Origin: Amblyomma americanum
Taxonomy: Eukaryota > Arthropoda > Arachnida > Ixodida > Ixodidae
Direction of reading: 5' to 3'
DNA: 64,000 nucleotides
Assembly (NCBI RefSeq): GCF_052857255.1
Contig: NC_135497.1
Coordinates: forward strand, 183,372,204 to 183,436,203
In this document: positions 47,447-59,841 of the stretch, piece after piece
Position numbering within the stretch: the first letter of the stretch is position 1
How the letters are laid out: the number at the start of each line of letters is the position of its first letter
Position numbers and translations under genes: made by a program
The notes under the pieces: model-generated
Told to the model about the DNA's origin: nothing
What the model saw: the letters and a program-made list of their open reading frames with translations, nothing else
Databases searched by the model: none

Positions 47447-47730
47447 TGAAGTGGTTAACTGGTTAGGGCGCATGGTTGGTGAGCCCAAGGTCGCGGGATA
47501 GAATCCGTGCCCCGCCGTCCACATTTCAGTGGAGACGAAATTAAAAAAAAAAGTTTAGACCGGAGACCGGTCTTCGTCAAAAATGATCGTACAGTGCGTG
47601 GGCAATGCGATGTCAGTGCATGTTAAAGAACCCCAGCTGACCGAAACTAATGCGGAGCCCTCCACTACAGCGCGTGTCAAAGCCCATGTGCTTATTGGGA
47701 CACTAAACCTCGCATGCCATAACGTTCTAT
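47447..47730 (+). mobile_element. Diverged tRNA-derived SINE (family A) interrupted by a ribozyme-like insert
   Basis: Head GAAGTGGTTAACTGGTTAGGGCG and B-box-like GGGATAGAATCC, then GTGGAGACGAAATT. A 40-base insert (A-run plus ribozyme-like sequence, about 47541-47580) follows. The SINE body resumes with GATGTCAGTGCATGTTAAAG, CGGAGCCCTCC and GGGACACTAAACCTCG. More decayed than the copies at 16791 and 58904. Confidence 0.6.
47551..47580 (-). ncRNA. Hammerhead-ribozyme-like core inside a SINE copy
   Basis: On the minus strand: TTGACGA, then the perfect 7-bp stem AGACCGG-TCT-CCGGTCT, then AAAC. This is the layout of Penelope hammerheads (CUGANGA, stem II, GAAAC) with C-to-T at the first core base and T for G before AAAC. 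Both changes should abolish cleavage. Confidence 0.45.
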
Positions 47731-48850
47731 GTACCATATCAGCTTTTACTGGTGGCGTTGTTCGCGTCTACAACAATCCATCTCGTCTAGTGACGCTGAT
47801 CCAGGCACATTAGTCATTTGATCATGCGTTGCCGTGAACTTTAGTTACGCGTCCTGTTACAACGCGGTTTTGGTGTCAGACTTCAAGCTTTGGCGTTATT
47901 TTGAGTGCATGCCGAACTCTATTCCCATATATAGCCTACAGTAGGGCACGCATCAATACACATCGTTGCTCGATTCGTACTGGGCATGACATCACGCCTC
48001 ATCCTTTTAATTGTCTGGTAAAGGCCCGTTTTGAATGCAAGCGCAATTTTCTTTCCCTCTTCCTGGTGCTTTTTATTGCGACTGCTAAATTTCCGAACGA
48101 GGAAAGGACATCTGCGCCTCGTCCTTCTAGCGGATTCATTTCCGTCGTGCATATTTTTATCGGGCTACTGAGGCGATCTCGCTCCTCATTCGTTATATCG
48201 GGCAGGATATATCTGATTGCACCCGTCGGTGCGACGTGCGCTCAGAGTTGATGCGTTATTTACCATTTCTAACACGCGCAGTAACTCGTGCTACGAAGAC
48301 TATTCACACAATTGAGCTGCACAGATTTCCCGTCAGTTATACCAAAGAGTATTTAGCGTCTTAATTCGGAAGGTAATCTAGAAGAAACGAAAAGAGGTAT
48401 GGGGATGGGTTCCGCAAAAGAGAAGCTAGCCGTTGCTAAACCTGCACACCGACTAAAGGTCAGGTGTAGCCTACGCAAGAAAAATTTGCGTCGTTCTCTG
48501 CAGATAGAGATAGCTTCATAATAGCGTCTTGGCGCCCATAAACGAACGTGAGTGCAGGAAATTAACTTGTACTGCTGAGTTCGTAACATTCACAAGAAAA
48601 TACAAAGCAGATAGCTCTTTTATTTATGCGAAAGCGTTACTAGTCCTATTACGAGAAATGCCGGCGGCATGTGTGAGCGTGTGTGTACTCGCAGATGGTA
48701 CAGAAAATCCACAGCGATGGCGAGAAAAATAGGGTGACGTCATCAAGCGGTCGTATGACGCACACAGCAAGCCGAGCACCACCACTTCAGACAACCCATA
48801 CATGTCGTTCGTCTATATATACTCGCCACAGGCCAACCTTCATGCGACGC
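47731..48850. other. Intergenic region, no gene recognised
   Basis: About 1.1 kb with short unsupported frames only. Confidence 0.4.
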
Positions 48851-48856
48851 CAGTTT

Positions 48857-49085
48857 TCTCAAAGTTCGTACCAAAATTGTGACGCAACCGTTTGGCGTAC
48901 AGCGCTCCGTGTGGTGTCTTATGATTTTTTCGCTGTATATAGCTTACATGCGCTAGTCAAACTGGAGGCTAGCTTAGGACATGGATTCATACCGACGACA
49001 TATCCACCTTCAGTTGTGTGCCTTCTCAGACTTTCGTATCAAAATTGTGATGCAACCGTCGGTCGTACAGCATTCCGGGTGGTGT
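48857..49085 (+). repeat. 60-bp direct repeat, two copies 167 bp apart
   Basis: The copy at 48857 and the copy at 49024 share TCGTAYCAAAATTGTGAYGCAACCGT and the following CGTACAGC...GTGGTG. About 88 % identity by eye. Directly precedes the dispersed repeat at 49096. Confidence 0.65.
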
Positions 49086-49095
49086 AATGTCCATC

Positions 49096-49285
49096 ATTCC
49101 TGGACAAAAATTTTGAACATTGAAAAATTGTAAGATGTTGTCATGGAAATATTGAGGGTAAGGTTCCATTCTTTCGAATGAGCAGAAAAATCTTTTAAAG
49201 TTCTTCCGTCACTCGCATCGAGAAGGTAATACTGTCATATAAAACCAATGGGGAACGCTTTTGACCATAGCAAAAACGTTAATGG
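49096..49285 (+). repeat. Unnamed 190-bp dispersed repeat (family E), copy 1
   Basis: Shares TGGACAAAAATTTTGAA, ATGGAAATATTG, CTCGCATCGAGAAG and AACCAAYGGGGAAC with 52668-52858; the same order of blocks, more diverged, is at 59842-60033. All on the plus strand. No coding potential or terminal repeats seen. Confidence 0.65.
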
Positions 49286-49519
49286 CAAAAAAATGAAAGC
49301 CTGCCGACGGGAAACATGAGGATTTATTCATTGTTATAGTGAAATTTTGAAATGCAGTCGATCCCACATAAAATGAACCTGACAGCCAATATGGTGGCGT
49401 TCGTGGTATCCGATGTTCGTATGAATAGTTTTCCCATATTACAGCCATGAAAGCTAAGTCCGACAAAAGGGGCATTAAGTTTTTTAATAAGTTAATTTTG
49501 TGCGTCTACTTCTTCAAAG

Positions 49520-50535
49520 CTGTCCCTACCGCGGTGGTTTCCAAGCTCAGCAGTGTGGTCATGTTCTCCTCGCTGAGGCATTTGCTGTGAACAATGTACT
49601 TCTTGAACGTATTATAACGTATAAGCTATTCACAACTGAAGTGTTCACGGTAGCTGGTGGCAGTTCGGCCTTCTAAATCAAATTCCTGTTGGTCGGGGAG
49701 TGCTCGCACTTCGCGTAGGACAGCTTCGTTAGAGCTCGTCTCTGCGATGTTGGCGTCTGCACCAACGAAGTCATCCCATGAGACAACAGACTAATTGTGC
49801 ATCAAAGACGCGTTGAAAGAAATGTATGTGAGTCTGATCTTCGGGGCTTTCGAAACCGTCATCTGTCGTTCCTGAGCCCATGCAGCGACGAAGATAGCGT
49901 AGTGTACGTTAGTACAGACTGCATCAGCTGCACTGTTTGTTGTCTGCGCGCTGTCTGCGCACAGCAGAAAAGGTCGACAGTCGACTAATCAGGAGTCGCA
50001 CACCACGTGACCTGCTATTCCAGCGAAGCATTTCCACTTTTCAAATCTCTCCCGTTGATTGATCCCCGACCGTGCGCAGGGTAGCTTCGCTTACGACGGT
50101 GCCCTTGACTCGTGCCCACCGCGCTTCTCCTACTCTAGACGCTTATCCCAACCGGCACAGATGAAACGATTGACTTGCAGGCCACCGGCGCACGCTCGGC
50201 TGGCGGTCATCTACAGCTTCAATGCCGCATTTTTTATGCTTTTTTGGGTCGCCGTGTTTTCTTCGGGATGGTGTCACGGGGGATGAGGGATGCTCTTCGG
50301 TCTTCGCACTTGTGGGAAGCTCGAGTTTTTCGACACCGGGGGCAAGTTTACGGGGCCTCCTCGTTCGCTATAACCGAGTGGTGCTGCCAGAGTCGTTCGT
50401 TCTATCTGGGATGAGTTGCCTTTGCCCTAATACTTATTTTGATGGCAGCCACACCCTAGTTCGCAATAACACAGCGTTCGTTATAACTGCGGCCGTTATA
50501 ACTTATAAGTGGGCTCGACTGTTTATAAAAAATGC
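49520..50535. mobile_element. Tigger/pogo-like repeat, copy III
   Basis: The most complete of three copies. Left part shared with copy I, middle (GGTCGGGGAGTGCTCGCACTTC) with copy II, right part (CCTCCTCGTTCGCTATAACCGAG, CGTTATAACTTATAAGTGGG) with both. The right end CTCGACTG gives a CAGTCGAG terminal repeat, and internal CGTTATAAC units recur. On the minus strand at about 49760-49560 a frame reads NEAVLREVRALPDQQ, similar in style to transposase C-termini. The opposite terminal repeat was not found. Confidence 0.5.
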
Positions 50536-50566
50536 AATCATAAACTCTTTCTTTTGTTGGGATGCA

Positions 50567-50764
<198 letters not shown>

Positions 50765-51900
50765 CTTTCGTGCGCTCATTACAAGCAGCAAATGAACCGC
50801 CATTGACGGCCTTCCCTCTACAAAGCATAGGGGAATTCGAATGAATTCAACAGAACAGCATCGGTGCACTAAATATTACGTTATATTTTAATGATGGTTT
50901 AATATATTTTCAGAAATTAGCCATGCACAGTAAATTGTCGCGGTCCTTTGGGCACAACCTTTATAAAGATAGGTTAATTATTTTCAAGATCATAATGTGC
51001 GCAGACGTTATCACCACGTTTAAAATTCGTGCCACATTGAAGCTTCACTGGAAAATTTTAAAGGCGAATTATAGCGCTCTGTAAATATTATGCTTGCGCG
51101 TTTTTCTTTCTATTCAAGTGTGGCGTGCAAGGGCTTAAAAATAATGTACTTAAGCCTCTTTTATCCTCACGTATAGCATATTATTGCGACCTGTTTAAAA
51201 TTTGCAGGTTTACCGATGTTTTAAGAATGAGCTGTGAAAATTATGAAAGAAAAAATGTTTTTTTCGCGTTCACACTAAAAAAAGTTACATATTTACAGTT
51301 TGAAACCAGTAGGGCTTATGTAAAGATAATTGTGTATTTCAGATATTTTTTTGCCTCGAATATCTTGGAATGCCACGAACGATACCTCAAAGAAAATAAA
51401 GCAGGCTCAAAGTAGCAGCCAAAATTGCTCTTAGTAGACACCAAATTTCCTCCAATTTTATAGAACCTTGATTTTAGATGAAAATCTGTGTTTTTCTTCT
51501 TCACACTCATCATAATTTTGAGGTTTTCATAGGTTGAACAGTGTTGTTTTAGACTGCGCAGGAAACGCAATCAGGAAACAAATTTACTTTTCGCTGCACA
51601 AATGAATCATCAAAGTTTCAATTTATTCAAATCTCATTTGTGCTGTTCACTACACCTTCTGACATGAAATGTTTTGTTAAGAAAACTGCGTTGTGTACTA
51701 CAAAATTAATGTAGATTTCTTTCACTGGGTGCATTCTCCTATATTATATGAAAATTTTATTCCAAAGGAAAGTAGTTATCGGCTGAGAATTGCCGTTCTC
51801 AACATGGCCATATAGAGTGTACCAGCTATCGGGACTCAGGGGTTCAAAATGAGTTGGCATTATTTGAGGGAATGGAACTTAGGGAACTTGTTCTTGGCTC
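50765..51900. other. AT-rich intergenic region, no gene recognised
   Basis: About 1.1 kb. Short frames at 51125-51415 and, on the other strand, 51570-51316 overlap and have no domain or splice support. Confidence 0.4.
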
Positions 51901-51916
51901 GTTCCTCAAAACTGTG

Positions 51917-51917
<1 letters not shown>

Positions 51918-51949
<32 letters not shown>
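51918..51949 (+). repeat. (CGG)n trinucleotide repeat
   Basis: About ten CGG units. In one frame they read poly-Ala within an unsupported 92-codon frame (51854-52132). Confidence 0.85.
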
Positions 51950-51950
<1 letters not shown>

Positions 51951-52129
51951 AGTCTGCACAGCCCTCCAGGCACCCTCCGGTAACAGTACATCCCACCTAC
52001 CACCTACAAGGCCAGCGCATTCCTACCAGCCCCTACCGTATACTAGGCAGATACTCTAAACCTTGGGCCCGGGTTGAAGTGTCCTATAATGGTTACAGCG
52101 TTAGATGTTTTTCGCTCTTTCATCAGTTT

Positions 52130-52270
52130 TGAGCCGTTGGCTTCGGCGTCCGCAAGTACACCGCTGGCACCCACCGGTAAAAATGCTTATCCGACATATG
52201 AGCCCAGCGCCTCCCAATTGCGAGGCGAATGCATTAAACACTATAGGCCACCACTGCGGTGGCCTATAGT
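52130..52270 (-). mobile_element. Diverged SINE (family B head) ending in a perfect hairpin
   Basis: The minus strand carries AGTGTTTAATGCATTCGCCTCG, comparable to the head of the SINE at 11270-11200 (GCTTGAGCATCCGCCTCG). ACTATAGGCCACC (52240-52252) pairs perfectly with GGTGGCCTATAGT (52258-52270) across a 5-base loop, so the head's first bases are duplicated in inverted order. Confidence 0.45.
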
Positions 52271-52667
52271 TAATTAGCGCATCCATTCTAATATATCACC
52301 TCTAATATGCCTCCTGTTCTTCGCGATCACAAGCAAGCTAACGCTGGATAATTCGCGTTGCAAATACGTATAACCATCCTGTGATTTTTTTTAGCCAAAA
52401 CAATTTTATACAAAAACGGGCCGTTACAAAGATCCCTGTTTCCTTATGATAGATAAACCAAATATAAAAAACACTTAAACTGAAAAGCACAAGAGAACCG
52501 GAACGTTTTCATTGCGGTAGCATACGCCTTTCTTTAGTCTAATGGCAGATAAATTGAAGGAAAACATTAGAGGAATACACAACGCTGCCTTCACCGCGGA
52601 CCATATATGAACACTGTGTGTCCCGCTAGACGCTCTTACATGAACCGAGCCGCGGCGAAGTCCAGCT

Positions 52668-52858
52668 TTCTTGGACAAAAATTTTGAATATTGTAGTGTC
52701 GTATGGTACTGCTATGGAAATATTGCAGGTAATGGTCCATTCTTCCGATGCGTTGCAAATTCTTTCTTGTAAAGTTTTTCCATCGCTCGCATCGAGAAGT
52801 TACGACCACTGTAGAAAACCAACGGGGAACATTTTCGACGATAACAAAAACGTTAATC
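52668..52858 (+). repeat. Unnamed 190-bp dispersed repeat (family E), copy 2
   Basis: Closest match to copy 1 at 49096-49285; similarity continues a little further (ATTCATTGTYATAG). Same orientation. Confidence 0.65.
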
Positions 52859-53149
52859 TGTGTATGTATTCATTGTCATAGCGAAATCTAACTATGTATG
52901 AAAAAAATACGTTCAGAAAATCTTTCCTTTTGAGAATTGATATTGTCCACAGTTGCTGGGTATGCTGTTGTTGAAGGGCTGTCCTTGGACCTGAGCAATT
53001 CGGACCCGAGTTTCCCGGTCACGATTTTAAATCACTTTTCACGGTGCGGTGCACGTTCTGATCCATGCTTTGTTGCGTATTTTTTCTTGTTCATGCAGCC
53101 TGCTTTGTGTCTAGTAAAACTTCTTTTTGGACTAGTTGGTGAATTTTGA

Positions 53150-55000
53150 ACCTAGAGAAAGGAGAAGCGCCAAAGCATGCAGCCACACACGAAGCAAGGA
53201 CAAGACACAAGCGCTGACTAACTGAATTTTATGAAGGAAGGCACGCCTTAAATAAGGCGAGGAACAGGGGTGTAAAGGAGGAAAGCGAACAATCGCGAAA
53301 GATAACAGCAAGCCCAAGCAAGAAACAAGACATGAAAAAATCAAACGTTAGCTGCTTCTAAAAAGTCTACCACTGTTGCAAAAGAGTGATAATGAGGAAG
53401 TGCCGATGCAAGTGTCGCCGTATCTCTTAATATAGTAATCTTCCAGGCTAACACGCGCATTCTTGTCGGCACTCTCACCTAGAATCCAAGTCTCCCCTAA
53501 ACGAGCCACGCATTCTCTGCACTTACGTGCGCAACCAAATGTGCGTACTTATCTTTTAACTGACTTAAATTTCGGGCATGTTCCCCCAATCGTTCGTTGA
53601 TGCAACGGCCGGTTTCGCCTACATAAACCTTTCCACACGTATAGGAATGGCATAAATCACGCCGGTTGGGCACTTCACAAACGGAGTGTCATGTCGTATC
53701 TGGCATCCTCTTTTTTTTGGAGCCGCAAATGCGTGGGCATAACTTTCCCACCTTGTTGGGTGCCGAAAATACAACGGACACATCATGCTTGTTGGCCACT
53801 TTCTTGATGTTGTGCGAAGTTTTGTGCAGGTATGGCAAAACCACAGGCTTATCGGCCTTCCGACGATTATCATCTAATCTTCCTGTTCCAGCCTTCAATT
53901 TCTGAAGCAGGGTTTCAGCAACAGTAATCAAGACCGAAGGTAGGAAACCCGCCGCCAAAAGTCGGCTAATCTGATTCTGAAAGCTCGTTTGCACTTGATG
54001 CGGGCACGATTTTTTGAGACAGGATTATATGCAGTCGACGCAATGGCTCTTTTGACAGTCTTAGAGAGCGCCGAATCATAAGGCAGCAAATCCTTTTTTG
54101 CACGAGGGTAATAGCCCCAGCAGACGTGTCTTTCAGAGAACGTTAGTTTCAAATATAAAAACTGTAAAACAGCTGCGGCAGGTAGTTCACTGGGTAAATT
54201 TTAGCCCGAGTCTAAGTTTGTGAAAAGCGTCTAACACTTCGCCTACTGTAGAAGGGTAGGCGAAGGTCGTCTGATTTTTTAAAAGCACTGAAAAATCGTC
54301 AGCATATCTCAAAACCTTTAAAACCACCCTCCTCTCATTAAGATACCTATGTAACTGCTGATCTACTTTTGCTAAAAAAATATCGCACAAAATTGGAGCC
54401 ACGCATGACCCAATACAAATTCCATCGCGCTGCAAAGAAGGCAGGTTGTCAAAGACGATAAAAGTAGATCTCAAGTAAAATTTCAATAAAGAGACGAAAT
54501 TATCTACTGACACGCCTGATGAGTTCTGGAAAGACACGTCGCCGTTTGCTTCAATATATTCTTTCACAGCCAACGCAAGCTGATCGTGAGGAATTGAATA
54601 ACACAGGTCTTGCACATTTACAGAGAACCCATAGCCAGTATCATCTGGGCTGGCGAGAAAATGCGTGACATCAGCAGACTTTTTGGTGAGGAAAGGGTCA
54701 TTCAAGGCGAGCACTTTTAGTAGATTTTGCAAAAACTGGCTCATGTTTCTGTGCCACGATCCTTCCTCGCTAACAGTTCTACGAAAAGGGATTTCTGGCT
54801 TATTGGTCTTAGCAGTAAGGAAAGCATTTAGGCTATTACCTCTGCTATTCAGTATATCACTGGCAAGTGAGCCAAGATTTAAATCCTCACAAAAGTTCAT
54901 GAACTTTGTCTTTACTCTAACGGCCTTTTTGTTCTGGCAGGAACAAAATTCTTATTAATTGCCGACTGCACTTTTTCATTGTACTTTCCCTTCGGCGGAA
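53150..55000 (-). pseudogene. Penelope-like retroelement: RT and GIY-YIG endonuclease, frame-broken
   Basis: A 237-codon RT frame (54900-54187) has LCYSIPHDQL, GICIGSCVAPILCDIFLAKVD and the catalytic RYADDF, all typical of Penelope RT. Downstream, in shifted frames, come HVCWGYYPRAK (54127), SHNIKKVANKH and VVFSAPNKVGKLCP (about 53820-53760), and the endonuclease with CGKVYVGETGRCINERLGEH (about 53640-53580), then NARVSLEDYYIKRYGDTC (about 53440). The order RT, linker, GIY-YIG is that of a complete C-terminal half. At least two frameshifts and a stop after the GIY-YIG segment inactivate it. The N-terminal part before 54900 is recognisable only in scraps. Confidence 0.88.
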
Positions 55001-58000
55001 CCTAGCGCGCCTCTTCTGCGCGCCATGGATAAGCTCAGCCTGACTAAGAACACAAAATTCTCGCCGTACTGTGGCCTAGCAGATATTCCTATCAAAATTC
55101 TTGTTCGATGATCGATTGCAAACAATATTACGCAAGGCTGGTGTCGTGCGCGTCCGTAGAGGAGCCCCGCTTACGAATGTGGCGAGCGCTGTATGTGTGT
55201 GCTGCATTCCAGTATGTTATGCAGCACAATTGGAAAGGAGGTGCTGAGTGCGCGGCTGGTTGTGCCAGGTCTACCTGCGAGGCAGTCATCTGTATATCGT
55301 TTCGTCCTTGTTGTTCTTCTGTTCTGTTTTTTTAAGTGTAAATAAACAGTTAACTCTCGCGAAGTTGACTTCGAGTAATGTGATTGAGCAAGTCGAACCT
55401 GGAAGGCTTTCGGCATCCCTTTACCGCGATAATCAACATTTCTTTTCTTCTTAACAACTTCAAGAGAGAGAGATGACAAGTCACAACTGCTGGTCTCCAC
55501 CTGTAGTTCCCAACGTCATCACATCACTCTTAGTGATCCATCGCCATGATCAGCTTCGAAATTTTTTTTCTCTAGGGTGTGTGTGGGGGGGGTGGGGGGG
55601 GGGTGGACTGCGTGCACTCTAGAATGACGTTGCAGAGAGGACTGTCTTGAAGGAAACACTAAGAGGTGCAGTCGAAAACTTTTTGTTTAACCTGGTTTCA
55701 TGTGCTACAAGTAAATGACTGTGGTACAAACAACGAAAGCAGTACGTGTGTCAGAAGCGGTCCCGGCACCAAGCGCTAGTGCCTCTGCGACCGAAGTGGG
55801 ATTAAAGCACAAAGGAAGAAAGCGACGAGCCAACATAAACATCTGTTCGTTTTCCTTGCGTACCTTTTATCTTTGCTTTGACAACTTTGTAATCCCGAGA
55901 AGTGTATGAAAGGCAGGGTACTGTTACATTTCTGAGCCAGAATAACCTTGCGTCTTGTGTCTTGGTACGTCTTAACAATGTGACCATACTGTGAAAGGAA
56001 GACTACGTCACACGTGTACCGGCTGAAGGTCCCATAAACAGAACAGGTTTTCAAAAGTTTTAGGTACACGGTTTATAAAGGTCGAGAGAAACTCGATGGA
56101 ATCGAAATGAAAAAAAAAGAAGCTCTAAGAATTGCAAGGCTGCTCAAGCGTTTAGAGGCTCTTTTTGGCAAGTGCGTTGGTGGAAGGTTTCCGCCTTGCA
56201 GATGAAGTCTGCAGGTTTCCCTGCAAACGTCAGTTCGATGCTTGGCCGAGGCACATCCTGGTTTCCGCTCTATTGGGTCAGAAAAAGCAACGCACTTCTT
56301 CCGCACGACCGACAGCGGAGCACTTGCTCTGCAGCCGGCACGGGTGCAGCGAATTGGGAAGCGTTAAAGCACTGGCCGTGAGGTAATGAACTGGCATCCA
56401 TTTCAAAGGCTATAGAACAATAAGAGCGACACCGTGTCAGCGCTGCATATAACTGCGCGAGTTTTCAGAAGGAATGGGCGCGGCCTTTTTCTGGTACTGA
56501 ATTATCAAGAAAACAATATGAAGGACAAAAGGACACAAAATGAAAGATACCAACGGCTATTTAGCTATGTAAGCGCTTCAAAACCACTCTTCAGAAGTAA
56601 GCAATTTTCATTACTTTTGTGTATTTTAATGCCGTCATATTTCGCAAATGCACGTTGTCTGACTACTTTTGTCAATTATCCATGGGCTGGTTTTCGTGCT
56701 GGATATAAACTAGCTTGGATAAGGTAAGAACGGGACTACCTACATGTACCATAACCGGTTACGTATCTATATAAAAACAAAACTGTAGGAACAAGATGGA
56801 TTCATATGTCAATAAGACATTCAATGCGACCCGCACATTTTTTTTTTACTTTTTCATCCTGATCGCTTCACATAAAGCCGCACCACCGCGGTGAAATTTC
56901 CTGCTGAGCATGAAGACGTCAGTTTAACGCGCGCCAGAGACGGCCTCTTCATTCTATGGGAAGTAACAATAGGAAGGAAGGAAATTTCGGAATTGTTCTT
57001 TTTTTTTTGGGGGGGGGGGGGGGACTCTTCGCTGCAGCACCTGTTAAAACCGCGTGCAAACTGATGTCACTGGTGTCATATATTGTGCGATCTCGGACTC
57101 GCGAAATCTGCAGAGCTTGTTTTTTTTGGGGGAGGGGGGGGGGGGGGGGGGAGTGGGGGGGGCAGTGCGATTGGAATGCGGGGTCGTGTAGATTTCCTAG
57201 TGGAGAGAGGAGTGGAAAACTGCGGTAGCTTTGCCTCGAGTGGGGTGTGGCGAAGCAAGACATAGCAGATGTCCACCCATAGTTACCGCCCTGTACAGTT
57301 CAATCGCGCTGGGCAAAGTAGACCTACAAGGACCCCCCCCCCCACCCCCCCCCCCCCCCCCCCCCCCTGTGGTTTAATATGCAGTTGCACCTGGGGATTT
57401 GAGCTAGACCAGCGTGCTTCCAAGGCCGTCAAGACAAAGCCAGTTAAGTATCTCAGTATGTCTGAAAATTTTATTTCGGCCCGCCAGCCAGATATCTGGA
57501 TGAACCTCGCGAGCAACACATTCAAAGAGAAAGAGGAGACGCAGGGAGGTCCACATCGGTGCACGCTAGGCACTTTATGCGCGTGCTCAACCATCTAGAG
57601 CGGGGAAAAGTATACGCAGAACAGACAATGCGGCCTGCTTAGGCAAACTGTGGGAGTTGATACTGTCTTACTGGGACGTTCTGAGAGGCCAGCACACTGC
57701 TATAAAGGGCGTTTACTCCGTCATAGTGGAGACTCCCCTGTCAGCGCAGAATGTAATGGGCTCTGCGCTCTTTGCGAATGAAAGTACGATGTTCCTCACG
57801 GAGGCAGTAAAAATTTAAAAGTTTTATTGCGGTTCTTTTCGAACGCTCAACGCTTTCAGAAGTCGATATTTTAATTTTCAGTGATAGCATTTGCCTGCAC
57901 GCATCGACCTAAGATTTAATTAAAAAGGAAAAGTTACCTAAAGAACGGGCTTCTATTTATTTCATCTTACTTTTCCTCTCTGCCAGGGCCGAAATTGGGT

Positions 58001-58880
58001 GTCTTGAACTCAAAGTATGCAGCGCTACTCTTCACGAGGAAGACCCTGTCATGCAGTAGCCCGCATTAAACCAATGTCTAGTTCACGTAGTGCGGATTTA
58101 ACTCTTATTCCTTGCCCTCTTACCGTTTCTCTCCACAAGCACGTCGACGGTAGGCTGAAATAATTTTGGTACACTGCAGGTGCTACTGAGGAAACACCAC
58201 GGAGACGCTGGGGTGGCTGCATGTAACTCTGTTTCGCCTTTTTTGCAGTTTATCGCAGCTTGATGGCCACAGTGCAGCTCAACGCGTGCTAAGCTTGCCA
58301 CAGCCGGAGTAAAGAAAGCACCCCCTTGATATATGACTGGTCTATACACAATGCGATGAAAACCGGTCGCGGTGATGTTTAGTCCCAGACGAGTAGGAGC
58401 TATCTTGATCTCCCTGACCGTGAACGCGTCATAGCGGGGCATTCAGCACTTTCAAGGCAGCGTAACGATGCTGCCGAGAAGCTTTACTCGTGCGCAGCGC
58501 GTGCAGTGCGAGATAATTTTTCATTCGAGCAGATTACGCCACCGCAGCTCACGCGCGTCGTCTGCTGCGCGCACTCTCCCGGCATCTTGTTTAGGCTGCG
58601 CTTAAACTGTCCAGGCGGCGTTTGAATTTTAGTTTCAATTCCATGTAATGGAAATCGCACTGAATTTGGACTTTTACAATTTTATTACCACGCCAATAGC
58701 GTTTACTGCCTTTCACAGGTCTGCAATGGCCGATATTAGCTAGAGGACCGCGTTACTGTTCCCACGAAAATCATTTTTCGGATGTCGACTGCACTGAAAT
58801 GTGTGCACCTTTCCATAGCCATAGCATGTTGCTTTGGCCCGCGTTATCGAGGGAGAAAAGGTTTCAACCGCAAAGCCATG
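55001..58880. other. Intergenic region, no gene recognised
   Basis: About 3.9 kb. Contains G-runs near 55586-55602, 57009-57023 and 57128-57160 and a C-run near 57330-57366. 55160-55460 has AATAAA in a pyrimidine-rich setting and might be a decayed LTR, unproven. No exon model. Confidence 0.45.
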
Positions 58881-58886
58881 CGCGTT

Positions 58887-59170
58887 ACCATTCCAACCAA
58901 TACCAGCCGCATCGGTGGCTTTGTGATCATTGCGCTCGGCTGCTGAACCGAAAGACGCAGGTTCGATCCAGGCCGCGGTGGTCGAATTTCGATGGAGGCG
59001 AAATTCTATAGGCCCGTGTACTGCGCGATGTCGGTGCACGTTAAAGAACCGCAAGTGGTCTAAATTTACGGAGCCCTTCAGTATGGCGTCTCTCATCGCC
59101 TGGGTCGCTTTGGGACGTTAAACCCCCGTAAACCATAAACCAAATCAAACCAAACCATTCCAACCAATAC
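58887..59170 (+). mobile_element. tRNA-derived SINE (family A), full length, with perfect 17-bp target duplications
   Basis: Element 58904-59153. Head with GCGCTCGGCTGCTGAACC and B-box GGTTCGATCC, body with GTCGAATTTCGATGG, GTGCACGTTAAAGAACC and TTTGGGACGTTAAACCCC, tail of AAACCAAATCAAACCAAA type. ACCATTCCAACCAATAC is duplicated exactly at 58887-58903 and 59154-59170. The long perfect duplication suggests a fairly recent insertion. Confidence 0.9.
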
Positions 59171-59841
59171 TAATACTTGACAATAATGCGTAGTGCTTAA
59201 GGTCACACTGCAACCCAAGTATATGCAAATTTTATTGCTGACTTATACGGCCTTGCAAACTATTATCAAAGATGTTGAAAGAGGAGCCGCAGGTGCAGGC
59301 GAGGCGGTCGACGGAAATTAACATAAAAAATTCTGGAATCTCAAGGATGGCGTTCTTTGCTTATGACTCAATTGTAATGCAAAATGCATCGAAGCCGGCG
59401 CTTTTTGTTTCTTCTTAGCATTTTACAGTCGACCTTCGATAGAAAAAAAAAAAACCTGCCTAGCAGACAGCACACGGCGAAATTAATGTTAAAAGAACAC
59501 TGTGATGATGTGACGTGCACGGATAGAGGCTAACCTTGCCACGCATGGACGCAGTGTTCTTGCTGGCCCTCTGTGCTAAGACAGAATGGAACTCCACGTG
59601 CTCCGAGCTGGCGTTCCAAAATATCGAGACATCACTAATGGCAAACGATGCAGTTCAACGGGGAACACTTGCATGAAGAAGAGACAAGTGCTGAGCACAC
59701 AGTAAGCATATTGAAAGCTTCCTGAAGACGAGAGCAGTTGCACGACTACTTAAAAGAACGTCCAGTGTGGAAGGGAAGTGGCGCATAGTAAATTTAGATC
59801 GACAAGTTGGTAAGTCTACTTTCAGACAATCATATCGAGCT

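Noticed and set aside
55160..55460. Possible solo LTR with AATAAA
   Set aside because: No matching ends, target duplication or second copy found.
58098..58442. 114-codon minus-strand frame
   Set aside because: No domain, signal peptide or splice-linked neighbour.
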